Shown: positions 8,593-17,665, counted from the stretch's first letter. The stretch: DNA of 62,004 bases from Planktotalea sp. (GCF_018607995.1 NZ_JABBAL010000018.1:1-62004), one strand, 5' to 3'. Program-made: numbers and translations. Notes: generated by a model from the letters alone, not told the origin.

Positions 8593-9981
8593 TTAGTAGC
8601 GGTAATGCTCTGGCTTAAACGGACCGTCGGGGGAAACGCCGATGTAGGACGCTTGTTCCGTGTCCAACTTGGAGAGCTTCACGCCGATACGATCAAGGTG
8701 CAAACGCGCGACTTTCTCGTCGAGGTGCTTGGGCAGAATGTAAACTTCGTTCTTATATTCATCACCACGCAGCCAGATTTCCATCTGGGCCAGTACTTGG
8801 TTAGTGAATGAGGCTGACATCACGAAAGACGGGTGGCCCGTTGCGTTACCAAGGTTCAACAAACGACCTTCAGAAAGCAGGATCAAGCGGTGGCCATTCG
8901 GCATCTCGATCATGTCCACTTGCTCTTTAATATTAGTCCATTTGTGGTTCTTCAGGCTTGCGACCTGAATTTCGTTATCGAAGTGACCAATGTTGCCAAC
9001 AATCGCCATGTCCTTCATCGCACGCATGTGCTCGATGCGGATCACGTCCTTGTTGCCTGTTGTCGTGATGAAAATGTCCGCCGTCTCAACAGCGTCCTCA
9101 AGTGTAACAACTTCAAAGCCGTCCATCGCCGCCTGCAATGCGCAAATTGGATCAACTTCGGTAACTTTTACACGTGCACCAGCACCAGCCAGCGACGCAG
9201 CAGAGCCTTTGCCCACATCGCCGTAGCCCATAACAACTGCAACTTTGCCGGCCATCATCGTATCTGTCGCGCGGCGGATGCCGTCGACGAGGGACTCTTT
9301 ACAGCCGTACTTGTTGTCAAACTTGGACTTCGTGACGCTATCGTTCACGTTAATCGCAGGGAACGGCAATTGGCCATCGCGCTGGAGTTCGTACAGGCGA
9401 TGAACGCCTGTTGTCGTTTCCTCGGATACGCCTTTGATGTCTGCTTTGGTCTTTATGAACCAGCCCGGTGTTTCTGCGATACGCTTCTGGATTTGCTTCT
9501 TGATGACTTCTTCTTCCTCAGATGTTGGCACAGCCAGCACATCTTCGCCAGCTTCCATTCGTGCACCTAACAGGATGTAAAGCGTCGCGTCGCCGCCATC
9601 ATCAAGGATCATATTCGCGCCCGTTGGGAACATGAAGGACTTGTCGAGGTAATCCCAGTGCTCTTCCAAGCTTTGACCTTTGATCGCGAAGACAGGCGTA
9701 CCGCCCGCCGCAATCGCCGCCGCTGCGTGGTCTTGCGTGGAGAAAATGTTGCATGACGCCCAGCGCACGTCCGCGCCAAGTTCTACAAGTGTTTCGATCA
9801 GAACCGCTGTCTGGATTGTCATGTGCAATGAGCCAACAATACGTGCGCCTCTGAGTGGCTTTTCAGCACCAAATTCTTCACGCAAAGCCATCAGGCCCGG
9901 CATCTCTGTTTCAGCAATATCCAACTCCTTGCGACCGAAGTCCGCAAGGCTGATGTCTTTTACGATGTAATCATTGGCCAT
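8593..9981 (-). CDS. ahcY: adenosylhomocysteinase
   Basis: Hydrolyses S-adenosylhomocysteine to adenosine and homocysteine with bound NAD, relieving methyltransferase product inhibition. I start it at 9981 ([20 protein letters not shown], 462 residues); a 16-residue in-frame extension has no family support. Visible landmarks are [33 protein letters not shown], the NAD motif [23 protein letters not shown], and the C-terminal [10 protein letters not shown]. In Rhodobacter the gene sits near the reg locus; here 6 kb of accessory DNA lies between it and regA. I saw no SAH riboswitch upstream. Confidence 0.98.
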   Translation of the reverse strand: MANDYIVKDISLADFGRKELDIAETEMPGLMALREEFGAEKPLRGARIVGSLHMTIQTAVLIETLVELGADVRWASCNIFSTQDHAAAAIAAGGTPVFAIKGQSLEEHWDYLDKSFMFPTGANMILDDGGDATLYILLGARMEAGEDVLAVPTSEEEEVIKKQIQKRIAETPGWFIKTKADIKGVSEETTTGVHRLYELQRDGQLPFPAINVNDSVTKSKFDNKYGCKESLVDGIRRATDTMMAGKVAVVMGYGDVGKGSAASLAGAGARVKVTEVDPICALQAAMDGFEVVTLEDAVETADIFITTTGNKDVIRIEHMRAMKDMAIVGNIGHFDNEIQVASLKNHKWTNIKEQVDMIEMPNGHRLILLSEGRLLNLGNATGHPSFVMSASFTNQVLAQMEIWLRGDEYKNEVYILPKHLDEKVARLHLDRIGVKLSKLDTEQASYIGVSPDGPFKPEHYRY

Positions 9982-10032
9982 TTTACCGTTTTCCTTTAAA
10001 TATCTCTTATTCTGCTGTGCATTTAGCACTGG

Positions 10033-10040
10033 CCCCCCCC
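10033..10040. repeat. homopolymer of eight C (G on the minus strand)
   Basis: An uninterrupted C8 tract lies 52-59 bases upstream of the ahcY start, in the interval between the YHS gene and ahcY, both leftward. In the transcript it reads as GGAGG followed by more G. Such tracts can slip in length, and this one would alter the ahcY leader, but nothing else suggests phase variation. Confidence 0.6.
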
Positions 10041-10090
10041 TCCTTCAAACAAAAGCCGAAAGAAAGAACTGAGAACGGCAAAATCGTGAC

Positions 10091-10555
10091 TTATCGCCCA
10101 CCTGGGAAATGAGTCATCCAGTTCGTATCCCCAGATGCAATGTGCGACGCACGGCACAAAGCCCAGCGCGCACGGATTTTTTTCGAGACGTTTAAATAAA
10201 GCGCGCCCTCGTGGACCGTCCATGCATCGGGATCACCGGGGGCGAAGTAACCTTTGAACATCGCAAACGCACAATACACACCAAAGCACGACGCATATTT
10301 ATCTGGATCAGCTTTAAAGGTCGCGAGGTTCTCGATATTGGCAAAATGGAAAATGGTGTCTTTGTGCTGTGTGCTGTGCGCGTCGCTACCCATGACGCCA
10401 TCTTCATTGCCAAGCGAGAAGTAAGCGACAACATCGCCCCCGCTGGTAGCAAGATCATCACCTGCATTGAACCAGCGCGGTTCTGTTGCGGCGACGGTGG
10501 GCATAGCAAAACTTGCGACAGCGAGTGCTGTAAAAGAGCGGCGAATGAGCGTCAT
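10091..10555 (-). CDS. secreted YHS-domain protein
   Basis: A 154-residue protein with a likely cleaved signal peptide (basic MTLIRRS, hydrophobic core, AxA site near residues 20-23). The mature part resembles the YHS fold: GGDVVAYFSL, FHFANIENLATFKADPDKYA and YCAFAMFKGYFAPGDP. YHS proteins are usually small metal-associated or redox-associated modules; the exact role is not known. Two cysteines (CFGVYC) lie in the central region. It lies upstream of ahcY, 109 bases away, in the same direction. Confidence 0.82.
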   Translation of the reverse strand: MTLIRRSFTALAVASFAMPTVAATEPRWFNAGDDLATSGGDVVAYFSLGNEDGVMGSDAHSTQHKDTIFHFANIENLATFKADPDKYASCFGVYCAFAMFKGYFAPGDPDAWTVHEGALYLNVSKKIRARWALCRASHIASGDTNWMTHFPGGR

Positions 10556-10637
10556 GGGTAAGTTTCCTTTTCATCATAGGGCTGGCTGCGTTACATCTTG
10601 ATCCCAAGTGAAGAATTGAAAATCTCGGAGTTTCCCC

Positions 10638-11228
10638 ATGTTACAGAAACGTGCTTGGCAGCGCATGTTATCGGGCCGTCGTTTGGACCTTTTGGACCCA
10701 ACTCCAGTGGATATCGAAGTCGAAGATATCGCGCACGGACTTGCCTTCGTTGCGCGGTGGAATGGCCAAACTAAAGGAGATTTCGCCTATTCTGTTGCGG
10801 AACATTCGCTTCTGGTTGAAACGCTTTTCACCCGTTTGCAGCCCAATGCACCCGTGAAATGGCGCTTGGCTGCTTTGTTACATGATGCGCCAGAATATGT
10901 TATTGGCGACATGATTAGTCCGGTGAAAGCAGCGGTTGGGCCAGGATACGGCGAGCTCGATGAACGCCTAACAGCTGCGATTCATTTCCGCTTTGGTCTG
11001 CCTGCGACTTTGCCTGTCGTAATCAAAAAACAGATCAAAAAGGCCGATCTGATCAGCGCACGGCTAGAAGCGGAGCAAATCGCAGGCTTTACCACAAAAG
11101 AAGCAGACCAATTGTTCGGCAAACCCAGCCAGGACTTGACCGCGGGCCTATCGATCCAATTGCGTCCACCCTTAGAGGCGCGCAATGAATTCACAGCACG
11201 TCATGCAGATCTATTGGGGCAACTCTAA
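10638..11228 (+). CDS. HD-domain phosphohydrolase (YfbR/COG1896-like)
   Basis: A 196-residue HD-superfamily hydrolase. Metal-binding residues can be seen: H56 in AEHSLLV and H82-D83 in LLHDAPEYVIGD. The family includes 5'-deoxynucleotidases that dephosphorylate dNMPs, so a nucleotide-pool role is likely but not proven. Its TAA overlaps the ATG of the GNAT gene (TAATG at 11226-11230), so the two are a translationally coupled pair. Confidence 0.87.
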   Translation: MLQKRAWQRMLSGRRLDLLDPTPVDIEVEDIAHGLAFVARWNGQTKGDFAYSVAEHSLLVETLFTRLQPNAPVKWRLAALLHDAPEYVIGDMISPVKAAVGPGYGELDERLTAAIHFRFGLPATLPVVIKKQIKKADLISARLEAEQIAGFTTKEADQLFGKPSQDLTAGLSIQLRPPLEARNEFTARHADLLGQL

Positions 11229-11716
11229 TGAACATCACCATTCGTCCGCTTCAAGTGAGTGACATTCGCCTAATGACGGAACTCCTGAACGAAATCATCG
11301 AGATTGGCGGCACAACTGCCTATCTGAGCCCTCTCCCCGAAGCTGAGCTCGCGTCTTGGGTTGCACGCGGGACAGAGCGCGCCAGCTGGACAGTCGCCGA
11401 AGATGACACTGGCACATTGGTTGGATTTCAATGGGCAGAGCCACACGCGCTTTTGCCACCAGAAGCCGCAAGCATCGCGACGTTTGTACGCATAGGTGTT
11501 GTAGGTGGTGGCATCGGCACGCGACTATTTTCTGAAACATCAAAACATATGAAGCAGTTCAGATTCGAATGGATCAACGCGTCGATCCGTTCTGATAATG
11601 ACAGCGGGCTTAGGTACTATACGAAGATGGGGTTCAAAGATTGGAAGGTTGATCATCATGCAACGCTCTCGGATGGGCGCATCACTGGCAAACATCATAA
11701 AAGGTACGACCTGTAA
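11228..11716 (+). CDS. GNAT-family N-acetyltransferase
   Basis: A 162-residue single-domain acetyltransferase of the GNAT fold. It starts with the beta-alpha opening ITIRPLQVSDIRLMTELLNE. The acetyl-CoA loop region VRIGVVGGGIGTRLF lies near residues 80-95, and the C-terminal SGLRYYTKMGF is the usual motif B/C ending. The substrate cannot be told. It shares one base with the preceding HD-hydrolase gene. Confidence 0.87.
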   Translation: MNITIRPLQVSDIRLMTELLNEIIEIGGTTAYLSPLPEAELASWVARGTERASWTVAEDDTGTLVGFQWAEPHALLPPEAASIATFVRIGVVGGGIGTRLFSETSKHMKQFRFEWINASIRSDNDSGLRYYTKMGFKDWKVDHHATLSDGRITGKHHKRYDL

Positions 11717-11867
11717 AATTATCGAAAGCCCAGCTTCGCGCACAGGTTGTTTATGCATACTTCGTGAATAATATTCACAATTTTACCTTAAATGATTTCT
11801 ATCAAGCACCAATCAAAACACCGTGCGTTTGATCGCACAGAAATCTGTATGCTTGAGAAAATAACCG

Positions 11868-12111
11868 GTGCGCACCTCCCGTTTCATTGTTTCTATCGTT
11901 CTCGTCCTTTCGGTGTCTGGCTGCGTCTCTTCGACAGAGCGGATGCTCAGCTCTCGTCGGGCAGCGCCGGAACAGGTCTCTGTTTTGAATACGACAAACG
12001 AAATGCAAATGCAGGAACTAGACAAACGCGCTGAACAAGATGACACGCGATATCATTCGCAAGTCGACTGTGAGCAGTGCCGCGATTGGCGCAGTTGCTG
12101 GTTGTGGCTTA
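11868..12111 (+). pseudogene. small lipoprotein gene interrupted by the IS5-type element
   Basis: A GTG start at 11868 gives MRTSRFIVSIVLVLSVSGCV, a lipoprotein signal with a lipobox ending in Cys-19, then a short charged region (EMQMQELDKRAEQDDTRY). The frame then runs into the insertion sequence. Just before the junction another frame reads SSAAIGAVAGCGL, the glycine-zipper style expected downstream in such lipoproteins, which suggests a frameshift near 12060-12075 in addition to the insertion. I could not find a convincing continuation beyond the element (12900-12997). Function unknown; 11717-11867 upstream holds no other gene. Confidence 0.5.
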
Positions 12112-12899
12112 AGGTCAGGACTCATAACTAGAATATGACGGTTGCGGCGAGAGCGATAGCTGACAGGAAAATCTTTGGGTAACGACTATAACGGGTTGAG
12201 ACACGTCGCCAGTCTTTGAGCCTCCCGAACATCCTTTCGATGCGGTTGCAGCGCTTGTCGTAATTGATGGTCTTCTTGCACGATTTGTATACTGGGATGC
12301 AGGGCTTTGTGCCTATATCTACAAGGGTATCTCGGAACCAGTCAGCGTCATACCCTCGATCTGCGAGAAGCCACTTAGCTTCAGGCAGGCCCGTTCATCA
12401 ATGCCGCAGTACCAATATAATCGCTTACCTGCCCTGGGTAATGAACAGACGGGCTTGACGGCCGATGGTCTTGGTAACGGCGTGCTATTTAGTATTCATT
12501 ACCCCTTGGTCAGCCTGATCAGGCATCCACGCCCCCCTTTTTAAGCTTCAGACTGGAGGCCGTGCGATGCGTCTTGAGATACGTTGTATCAATTGAGACG
12601 GTTGTGTTGTCGGGAGCTTGTTCAGCCAGTCTCATTATGATCCGGGCAAACACACTCATATCACTTCAACGTTTCCAGCGATTATACAACGTCTTTAGTG
12701 GGCCATACTCGGAAGGTGCATTGCACTAACTTAAGCCATTGCGATTGATGAATACAATTCAACTTAGAACGCGGCGATCATCCACGCGAGCGCGACCTCG
12801 GCTCTTTGCAAAGTAAGACCGAAGACGCTTCATCTGCGCCTCCGTAAGCCTGTATAAGTTGCTCATCATATCCCCCTAAACTGGGGGTCGTGAACCTTA
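12108..12899. mobile_element. degenerate IS5-type insertion sequence with candidate CTTA target duplication
   Basis: The element body is about 12112-12895. The left end begins AGGTCAGGACTC and the right end, read inward on the other strand, begins GTTCACGACCCC; these are imperfect terminal inverted repeats. CTTA occurs on both sides (12108-12111 and 12896-12899), a plausible 4-bp duplication for IS5-type elements. The left end matches 61955-62004 at the right window edge almost base for base, so at least two copies exist on this chromosome. Confidence 0.72.
12128..12866 (-). pseudogene. IS5-family transposase, multiply broken
   Basis: From ATG at 12866 the frame reads MSNLYRLTEAQMKRLRSYFA then KSRGRARVDDRRVLS and meets a stop. 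More fragments follow with in-frame stops (CNAPSEYGPLKTLYNRWKR, MSVFARIIMRLAEQAP), then VSIDTTYLKTHRTASSLK. After a frame change come ADRGYDADWFRDTLVDIG, KKTINYDKRCNRIERMFGRL and LSAIALAATVIF with a stop at 12128. These are the DDE-domain blocks of IS5-type transposases, including the final D/E region. Several stops and frameshifts show it is dead. Confidence 0.83.
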
Positions 12900-12997
12900 G
12901 CTGCGCGACAAGCTCAATCAGTTAATGGGCCTTGAACCTAGATGTCGCATATCTGGAAATGAAAAATATTTTTTTGAAAGTGCAAAATTTCGCAGCG

Positions 12998-13999
12998 TTA
13001 TCTATACCTTGCGTTGTGCCAACTCACAAAATTCGCCACACCGTCTTTTAAATCAGTTTTATTCATTGGGCCAATGAGATCATGCAGCAATGTGGCATCC
13101 GCCCAAGTAGCAGGCATATCACCCGGTTGAATATCCAACATATTTTTCTGTGCCGTCTTGCCAAGCACCTCTTCGAGCGCTTCGATGAATTCAGTAAGCT
13201 TTGTGGGCGCGCCGTTTCCGATATTCACCGCACGCCATGGGGCGATGGGGGAAAGATTATCTGCGGTGCTCACGGGGGTTTTGCCGGGGATTGCATCCAT
13301 CAAGCGACGTATAGCATCGACGAGATCATCAACATAGGTGAAATCACGCAGCATATCGCCGTGATTATACACATCGATGGAGCGGTCGTTCTGTATGGCA
13401 TCAGTAAATTTAAACAGCGCCATATCAGGTCGCCCCCATGGGCCATAAACCGTAAAGAAGCGGAACATCGTCGTTGGAATATCATAGAGATGCGCATAGG
13501 TCTGCGCCATCGCCTCTGTCGCCTTTTTGGTCGCCGCATAAAAGGACATCTGAGTATCTACTCTGAGGGTTTCGCGGTAGGGCATGTCGGTGTTGGCGCC
13601 GTAAACAGAAGATGTGGAGGCGATCAGCAGATGCTTGGGCGTGTGATTACGCGCGGCTTCCAGCACTTCAAACGTACCGCAGATGTTGCTTTGCACGTAG
13701 CTGCGCGGTTCATCAATTGAATAGCGCACACCTGCTTGTGCGGCGAGATGGATGACCATTGCGGGTTTATGTTTGGCAAAGATGTTTTCTAGAACATCAG
13801 GCGTTTCAAGGCGCGCAATCACAGGCGTAAACGCATCGTGCGCTTTGAGGAGAGAGAGGCGCTTTTCCTTAAGAGAGACGTCGTAATAGTTTGTCATCGC
13901 GTCCAGTCCGATGACCTCAAGCCCGTCGCTTAGCAGGCGCTGACACAGATGAAACCCGATAAACCCAGAAGATCCGGTGACAAGGATGGGGGCTTTCAT
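12998..13999 (-). CDS. UDP-glucuronate 4-epimerase-like SDR (CapI/LpsL type)
   Basis: An extended short-chain dehydrogenase that most resembles UDP-glucuronate 4-epimerases, which make UDP-galacturonate for capsule or LPS. Start 13999 (MKAPILVTG) has an AGGAG seven bases upstream; a GTG/ATG eight codons earlier is less likely. Gly-rich NAD motif GSSGFIG at residues 9-15, IHLAAQAGVRYSIDEP near 84-99, catalytic S-S near 130, and Y154xxxK158 (YAATK). 333 residues. It is divergent from the O-antigen-ligase-like gene, suggesting a small surface-polysaccharide locus brought in with the accessory block. Confidence 0.88.
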   Translation of the reverse strand: MKAPILVTGSSGFIGFHLCQRLLSDGLEVIGLDAMTNYYDVSLKEKRLSLLKAHDAFTPVIARLETPDVLENIFAKHKPAMVIHLAAQAGVRYSIDEPRSYVQSNICGTFEVLEAARNHTPKHLLIASTSSVYGANTDMPYRETLRVDTQMSFYAATKKATEAMAQTYAHLYDIPTTMFRFFTVYGPWGRPDMALFKFTDAIQNDRSIDVYNHGDMLRDFTYVDDLVDAIRRLMDAIPGKTPVSTADNLSPIAPWRAVNIGNGAPTKLTEFIEALEEVLGKTAQKNMLDIQPGDMPATWADATLLHDLIGPMNKTDLKDGVANFVSWHNARYR

Positions 14000-14302
14000 G
14001 GTCGTTCTCCTACAGGAGCGCAATGTTTCGTACGCAAAACATTTGAAGATGGGAATTAATCGGGGTTGGATTTACCTTCTGCGTCTTGATGCTTATCAAG
14101 AAAGTAGTCAAGTGTAGGGTCGTTACTTATCATATTCTGAGAAGCCGGTAAGGGGATATAAAAGGGGCTTATGAGGCTTGGAAAGTGAGTGCTTCCAAAC
14201 GATCCATTGAGCCGCTTTGAGATGTGTAATACATGGCGCCTTTCGGGTATCATATGAGTCAAATGCGAGTTTCTTTTTTAGACAATAATATAAGGGACTA
14301 AA
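14000..14302. other. AT-rich divergent intergenic region
   Basis: A 303-base gap between the epimerase (leftward) and the membrane polymerase/ligase (rightward). It is visibly more AT-rich than its surroundings toward its right end. A 68-codon leftward frame (14056-14262) is open but has no recognisable motif and no good ribosome-binding site; it may be the tail of a lost sugar-locus gene. No hairpin terminator or tRNA was found. Confidence 0.5.
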
Positions 14303-15505
14303 ATGCAATTTGGAAAGAATACGGGCTCCCTTTTAGTTGCCTTCCTGTTGGGATTATTCCCCGCGTTTGCATTGCCGGCGCTGCAAGGAATATTGTGGAT
14401 CGTAATAATCACTATTGGTCTGTCTTTTCGACAGATTGAACGCGCACTATTTCAAAACGCTTTGAATTTTTGCAATTTAGCCTTCGCCCAGTTCGCGATT
14501 TTCTTTTTACTAAATGCGGCGATCTTCGACGTCCTTGAAGGAGGACGGGTATACTACCGCGCAGTTGCGTTGGAAAACTGGTGTCTCACGCTTGTTTGTC
14601 TTGTTCTGCTCGCGGTTTGGCTACAGCTCAGCCGTGCAGAGGATGTAAAGAGGGCACTATTCCGCTGGCTGCCTGCTGGTCTCACCCTGTCATTTTTGGT
14701 GGCGACAGGAATTTATTTGTTCGGCAATCAAGGCTCGCGGATTGAAATTTTTGCCTCAAATCCTTTAGGACCGCCCCTTTGGTTCTTGGTGCTCACCATG
14801 TGCAGCTTCGCATGGTTTTTTGAAATGAATCGTAAACAGAAAGCCTGGCGTGTTGCCTTGCTATTTATGGCGGGGCTGATGGTGATTTACGCAAGTGCGC
14901 GGCTGGTCGTATTCGCTTGGGTAATAACAGGTATGGCGTTGGCGATCTGGCTGTATTTGCGCGCAGAGCCCCATCACAAAAAACAGGCCTTGCTTGGGAT
15001 CATTTTAAGCACTGCATTTGCGATTGGGGGTGTAATGCTTGTGAATTCCTTGACCGACGGATTCCTTGTTGCCCGAATGGCGGAGTTTACCAATGTAGAG
15101 TTTACCTATGACAGCATAAGCGCCGAATTTTTACGACTGAAGATTTGGGATGGCACATTGACCATTGTTTGGGAAAACCTCTGGTTTGGTATAGGTCAGG
15201 TCAATGAACGTTTCGCGATCCGACAAGAACTTGAGTGGGAGAAGTGGCAAAATTCCCATCAAGCCTATTTGTCTTACCTCATTGCAGGTGGTATTCCAGC
15301 TCTGATCTCGGGGTTATTAATGCAAAGCCCAGTACTCGCGTTTCTCAAATCCACAAGGCGATCAACAATGCTACCCGCGTTCTTGGGCCTTGGCGTCGCC
15401 GTCACCATGAATTGCTTTACAGATTCGATTTTTCAATCGGCCGTCAATGTGCAAGTGTTCATGGTCGCGACCTTGATCTTTCTAAAGGCCAGCGACGCGG
15501 ATTAA
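14303..15505 (+). CDS. O-antigen ligase/polymerase-like membrane protein
   Basis: A 400-residue polytopic protein with about 10-12 hydrophobic segments spread over the whole length. A long extracytoplasmic loop (about residues 255-325) sits before the last helices and contains SHQAYLSYLIAGGIPALISG, the pattern of the Wzy_C / O-antigen ligase family (WaaL, Wzy). It likely joins or polymerises lipid-linked sugar units at the periplasmic face. Ligase cannot be told from polymerase without a structural comparison. The neighbouring sugar-nucleotide epimerase supports a surface-polysaccharide role. Its 3' end overlaps the remnant at 15502-15843. Confidence 0.8.
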   Translation: MQFGKNTGSLLVAFLLGLFPAFALPALQGILWIVIITIGLSFRQIERALFQNALNFCNLAFAQFAIFFLLNAAIFDVLEGGRVYYRAVALENWCLTLVCLVLLAVWLQLSRAEDVKRALFRWLPAGLTLSFLVATGIYLFGNQGSRIEIFASNPLGPPLWFLVLTMCSFAWFFEMNRKQKAWRVALLFMAGLMVIYASARLVVFAWVITGMALAIWLYLRAEPHHKKQALLGIILSTAFAIGGVMLVNSLTDGFLVARMAEFTNVEFTYDSISAEFLRLKIWDGTLTIVWENLWFGIGQVNERFAIRQELEWEKWQNSHQAYLSYLIAGGIPALISGLLMQSPVLAFLKSTRRSTMLPAFLGLGVAVTMNCFTDSIFQSAVNVQVFMVATLIFLKASDAD

Positions 15506-15843
15506 CCGATCTTGGTGCCCTAGAAATAGGTCTCATCCGCCATAATTTAGCCATCAAAGGTGCGTAGATTTCCTGTAGCTCGACCGTGTCCCCCACATTC
15601 AGCAGCGTAAGGGTCTGCAGGGGCAGGGTGGTTGTTTCTGAATTATGCGTGCCGATGATTTCACCGGTTGTACCTGAAATCGCGGTGAGCCCGTTCAGCA
15701 AAAGACGCCCTTGTATTCGTACGCTCGCGTTGCCGTTAGTTTTGTAGGTCAGGGATGCACCCAGCAGATAGGTGCCATCCACAGGCGCAGGCTGGATTGG
15801 GGCACAGTGCTCTACGTTAGGGTCTAAATTGGCCCTGACCGTG
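15502..15843 (-). pseudogene. remnant of a jelly-roll/tail-like protein C-terminus
   Basis: A leftward frame reads NLDPNVEHCAPIQPAPVDGT, then YLLGASLTYKTNG, ASVRIQGRLLLNGL and TLLNVGDTVELQ, the strand pattern of a C1q-like jelly-roll seen at the ends of phage tail and surface proteins. A second frame ends MADETYFxGTKIG (x is a TAG) and a stop at 15502-15504, the kind of C-terminus such proteins have. The two pieces are out of frame and there is no 5' part, so this is a broken 3' fragment. The family assignment is tentative. Confidence 0.5.
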
Positions 15844-15908
15844 CTTTATTTAACTTTTCGAAAACCTGCATGCCCGTGCGCTCGCGTAAGGGTTTGCTAA
15901 GCATGGGA

Positions 15909-16284
15909 TCACTCAGCCTGTGGCGCTACTTTTTCTGTAGGCTGTTCCGGCACGATCTGGCGAGAATGTTTACGCAAATGACCTATAGCTTGGTCATGAG
16001 TAATTTTACCTTGTCCGAGCTGCTCCATCATTTGTGCATGCTCAACACCTTTTGCAGCTTTGAGGTGCTGTCTGTGTTGCTCAAAAATCTACGGCCACAT
16101 GAAGCGCAGTACGTTTATTTCCATCCATAAAGGCATGGATGCAAGATATTGCTCCCGCATAAGTGGCTACGAGTTGAAATGTATCCGTTTCACTATACGA
16201 ATATTGATTCTGCGGGCGCGCAAGCGCAGATTCGAGTAAAGCGGTGCCCCTTGAGCCGTGCGCACCATGATTGAAATACGGCTC
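15909..16284 (-). pseudogene. death-on-curing (Doc/Fic-type) toxin remnant
   Basis: Reading leftward from about 16284, the frame gives GTALLESALARPQNQYSYSE, TDTFQLVATYAGAISCIH and the Fic/Doc active-site loop HAFMDGNKRTALHVAVDF (consensus HxFxDGNKR), then TGA at 16081-16083. Shifted by one base the reading continues EQHRQHLKAAKGVEHAQMME to TGA at 15909; this tail does not look like the usual Doc end and may belong to a fused or different gene. There is no start region, since the remnant abuts the regA 3' end, and I see no Phd-like antitoxin. Doc toxins modify EF-Tu; this copy cannot be active. Confidence 0.75.
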
Positions 16285-16290
16285 TAAACC

Positions 16291-16845
16291 CTAACGCGGG
16301 CTGCGCTTGGCAAGAATGCGCTGCAAAGTACGGCGGTGCATGTTCAATCGACGCGCAGTTTCACTGACATTGCGATCGCACAACTCATAGACACGCTGGA
16401 TATGTTCCCAACGCACGCGATCCGCACTCATCGGGTTTTCCGGTGGCGGTGGTAACTCATCACCGCTCGCCAAAAGCGCGTTGGTGATATCATTGGCATC
16501 CGCGGGCTTGGACAAATAATCAATCGCGCCGATCTTCACGGCGGCCACCGCTGTTGCGATTGCACCATAGCCTGTCAGCACAATCACGCGACAATCAGGG
16601 CGCTTTTCGCGCAGAACTTCGACAACGTCCAAACCGTTCCCATCTTCAAGGCGCAAATCCACAACAGCGTAAGCAGATGGACGCGCCGTCGCAATCGCGC
16701 TTCCCGCAGCGACAGAGCCTGCTGTTTCGACCTCAAAGCCACGTTTTTCCATGGCTTTGGCAAGACGGCGTAGAAAAGGTTCGTCATCGTCGACAAGCAA
16801 AAGTGACTTGTCGTCACCAAGGTTTTGAGCAGCATTAGTGTTCAT
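16291..16845 (-). CDS. regA: redox response regulator RegA/PrrA/ActR
   Basis: Two-domain response regulator: receiver at residues 14-125 with the acidic pocket DDD (19-21), phospho-acceptor D63 in VVDLRLEDG, and K near 113 in SKPADAND; a proline hinge (PPPPEN); and a C-terminal Fis-type helix-turn-helix (SETARRLNMHRRTLQRIL). The 184-residue length and the near-invariant DNA-binding tail are those of RegA/PrrA. It controls genes for redox-responsive metabolism such as photosynthesis, respiration and nitrogen or carbon fixation. It lies downstream of senC on the same strand, with regB divergent from senC. Confidence 0.97.
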   Translation of the reverse strand: MNTNAAQNLGDDKSLLLVDDDEPFLRRLAKAMEKRGFEVETAGSVAAGSAIATARPSAYAVVDLRLEDGNGLDVVEVLREKRPDCRVIVLTGYGAIATAVAAVKIGAIDYLSKPADANDITNALLASGDELPPPPENPMSADRVRWEHIQRVYELCDRNVSETARRLNMHRRTLQRILAKRSPR

Positions 16846-16921
16846 GCGGGGATCCTCGGGGCATTAGCGTCGTTAACGAACCCTACGCCTAAGCTGTTGG
16901 ACGGTCAAACCTTTGCGCACT

Positions 16922-17548
16922 CTAAGAGTTGTTCACAAAGCACTGGATCGTATCGGCCATCTGCTCGGGTTGGATTTCGCGTCGAAAGAATTCAACAACA
17001 CCATGCCCAGGTAGGACAAGGTATGAAAAAGTCGAATGATCGACGAAATAGAATTCATCGTCCGCGGGCTGGGCTCTGTAATAGGTTTTATATGCTTGGC
17101 TCGCTGCTTTAACCTGCGCAGGAGATCCGGTCAGTCCAATCATACGTTCATGCAAATTGTCAGCGAATTCGCCAACGACTTCAGGCGTGTCACGATTTGG
17201 GTCGATTGAGATGAAAACAGGGGTGATCTCTGTTCCGCGTTCAAGCAACACATCCGTTGCTTTTGCGTTGCGTGACAGATCAAACGGGCAAATATCAGGA
17301 CAGAAAGAATATCCGAAATAGATCAAAGTCGGCTCTGCGATAACATCCTTCTCCGTCACCTCTGCTCCAGTCTTGTCGATCAAGGTGAAGGGACCACCGA
17401 TCTGGCCACCGCCCCCTGCGACCTGACCGATCCGGCATTGCGCGAATTGATCCTTTGGTGCGCTAAAAAACGTCAGCGCCACAAAAAGGCCCAAACAAAG
17501 AGCAACGGCAAGTACTGCAAGAATTGCGAGTAAGCGGGTCATAGACAT
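16922..17548 (-). CDS. senC: SCO1/SenC/PrrC copper chaperone-like protein
   Basis: A 208-residue protein with one N-terminal membrane anchor (residues 5-28) and a periplasmic thioredoxin-like domain. The copper ligands are present: C83 and C87 in FCPDICP and H171 in VDHSTF. SCO/SenC proteins deliver copper to cytochrome oxidase Cu-A or Cu-B centres, and in Rhodobacter they are encoded in the reg/prr locus. It is divergent from regB across 117 bases and lies upstream of regA. Confidence 0.96.
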   Translation of the reverse strand: MSMTRLLAILAVLAVALCLGLFVALTFFSAPKDQFAQCRIGQVAGGGGQIGGPFTLIDKTGAEVTEKDVIAEPTLIYFGYSFCPDICPFDLSRNAKATDVLLERGTEITPVFISIDPNRDTPEVVGEFADNLHERMIGLTGSPAQVKAASQAYKTYYRAQPADDEFYFVDHSTFSYLVLPGHGVVEFFRREIQPEQMADTIQCFVNNS

Positions 17549-17665
17549 CTCCGGCTGTGGCGGTCAAGTTGAGAGGGCGTAAATCTCGCTCTGATTATCA
17601 CTGTCGCGCCACAATGCATATGCACCAATGTGTGAAGGTATGCGACAAAAAGGACCACTTGGCAG

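Noticed and set aside
8833..9570. 245-codon open frame antisense to ahcY
   Set aside because: No start context or motif; ahcY is certain.
9982..10090. SAH or SAM/SAH riboswitch upstream of ahcY
   Set aside because: I compared the leader with what I remember of the SAM/SAH and SAH aptamers and saw no matching core; a covariance search would be decisive.
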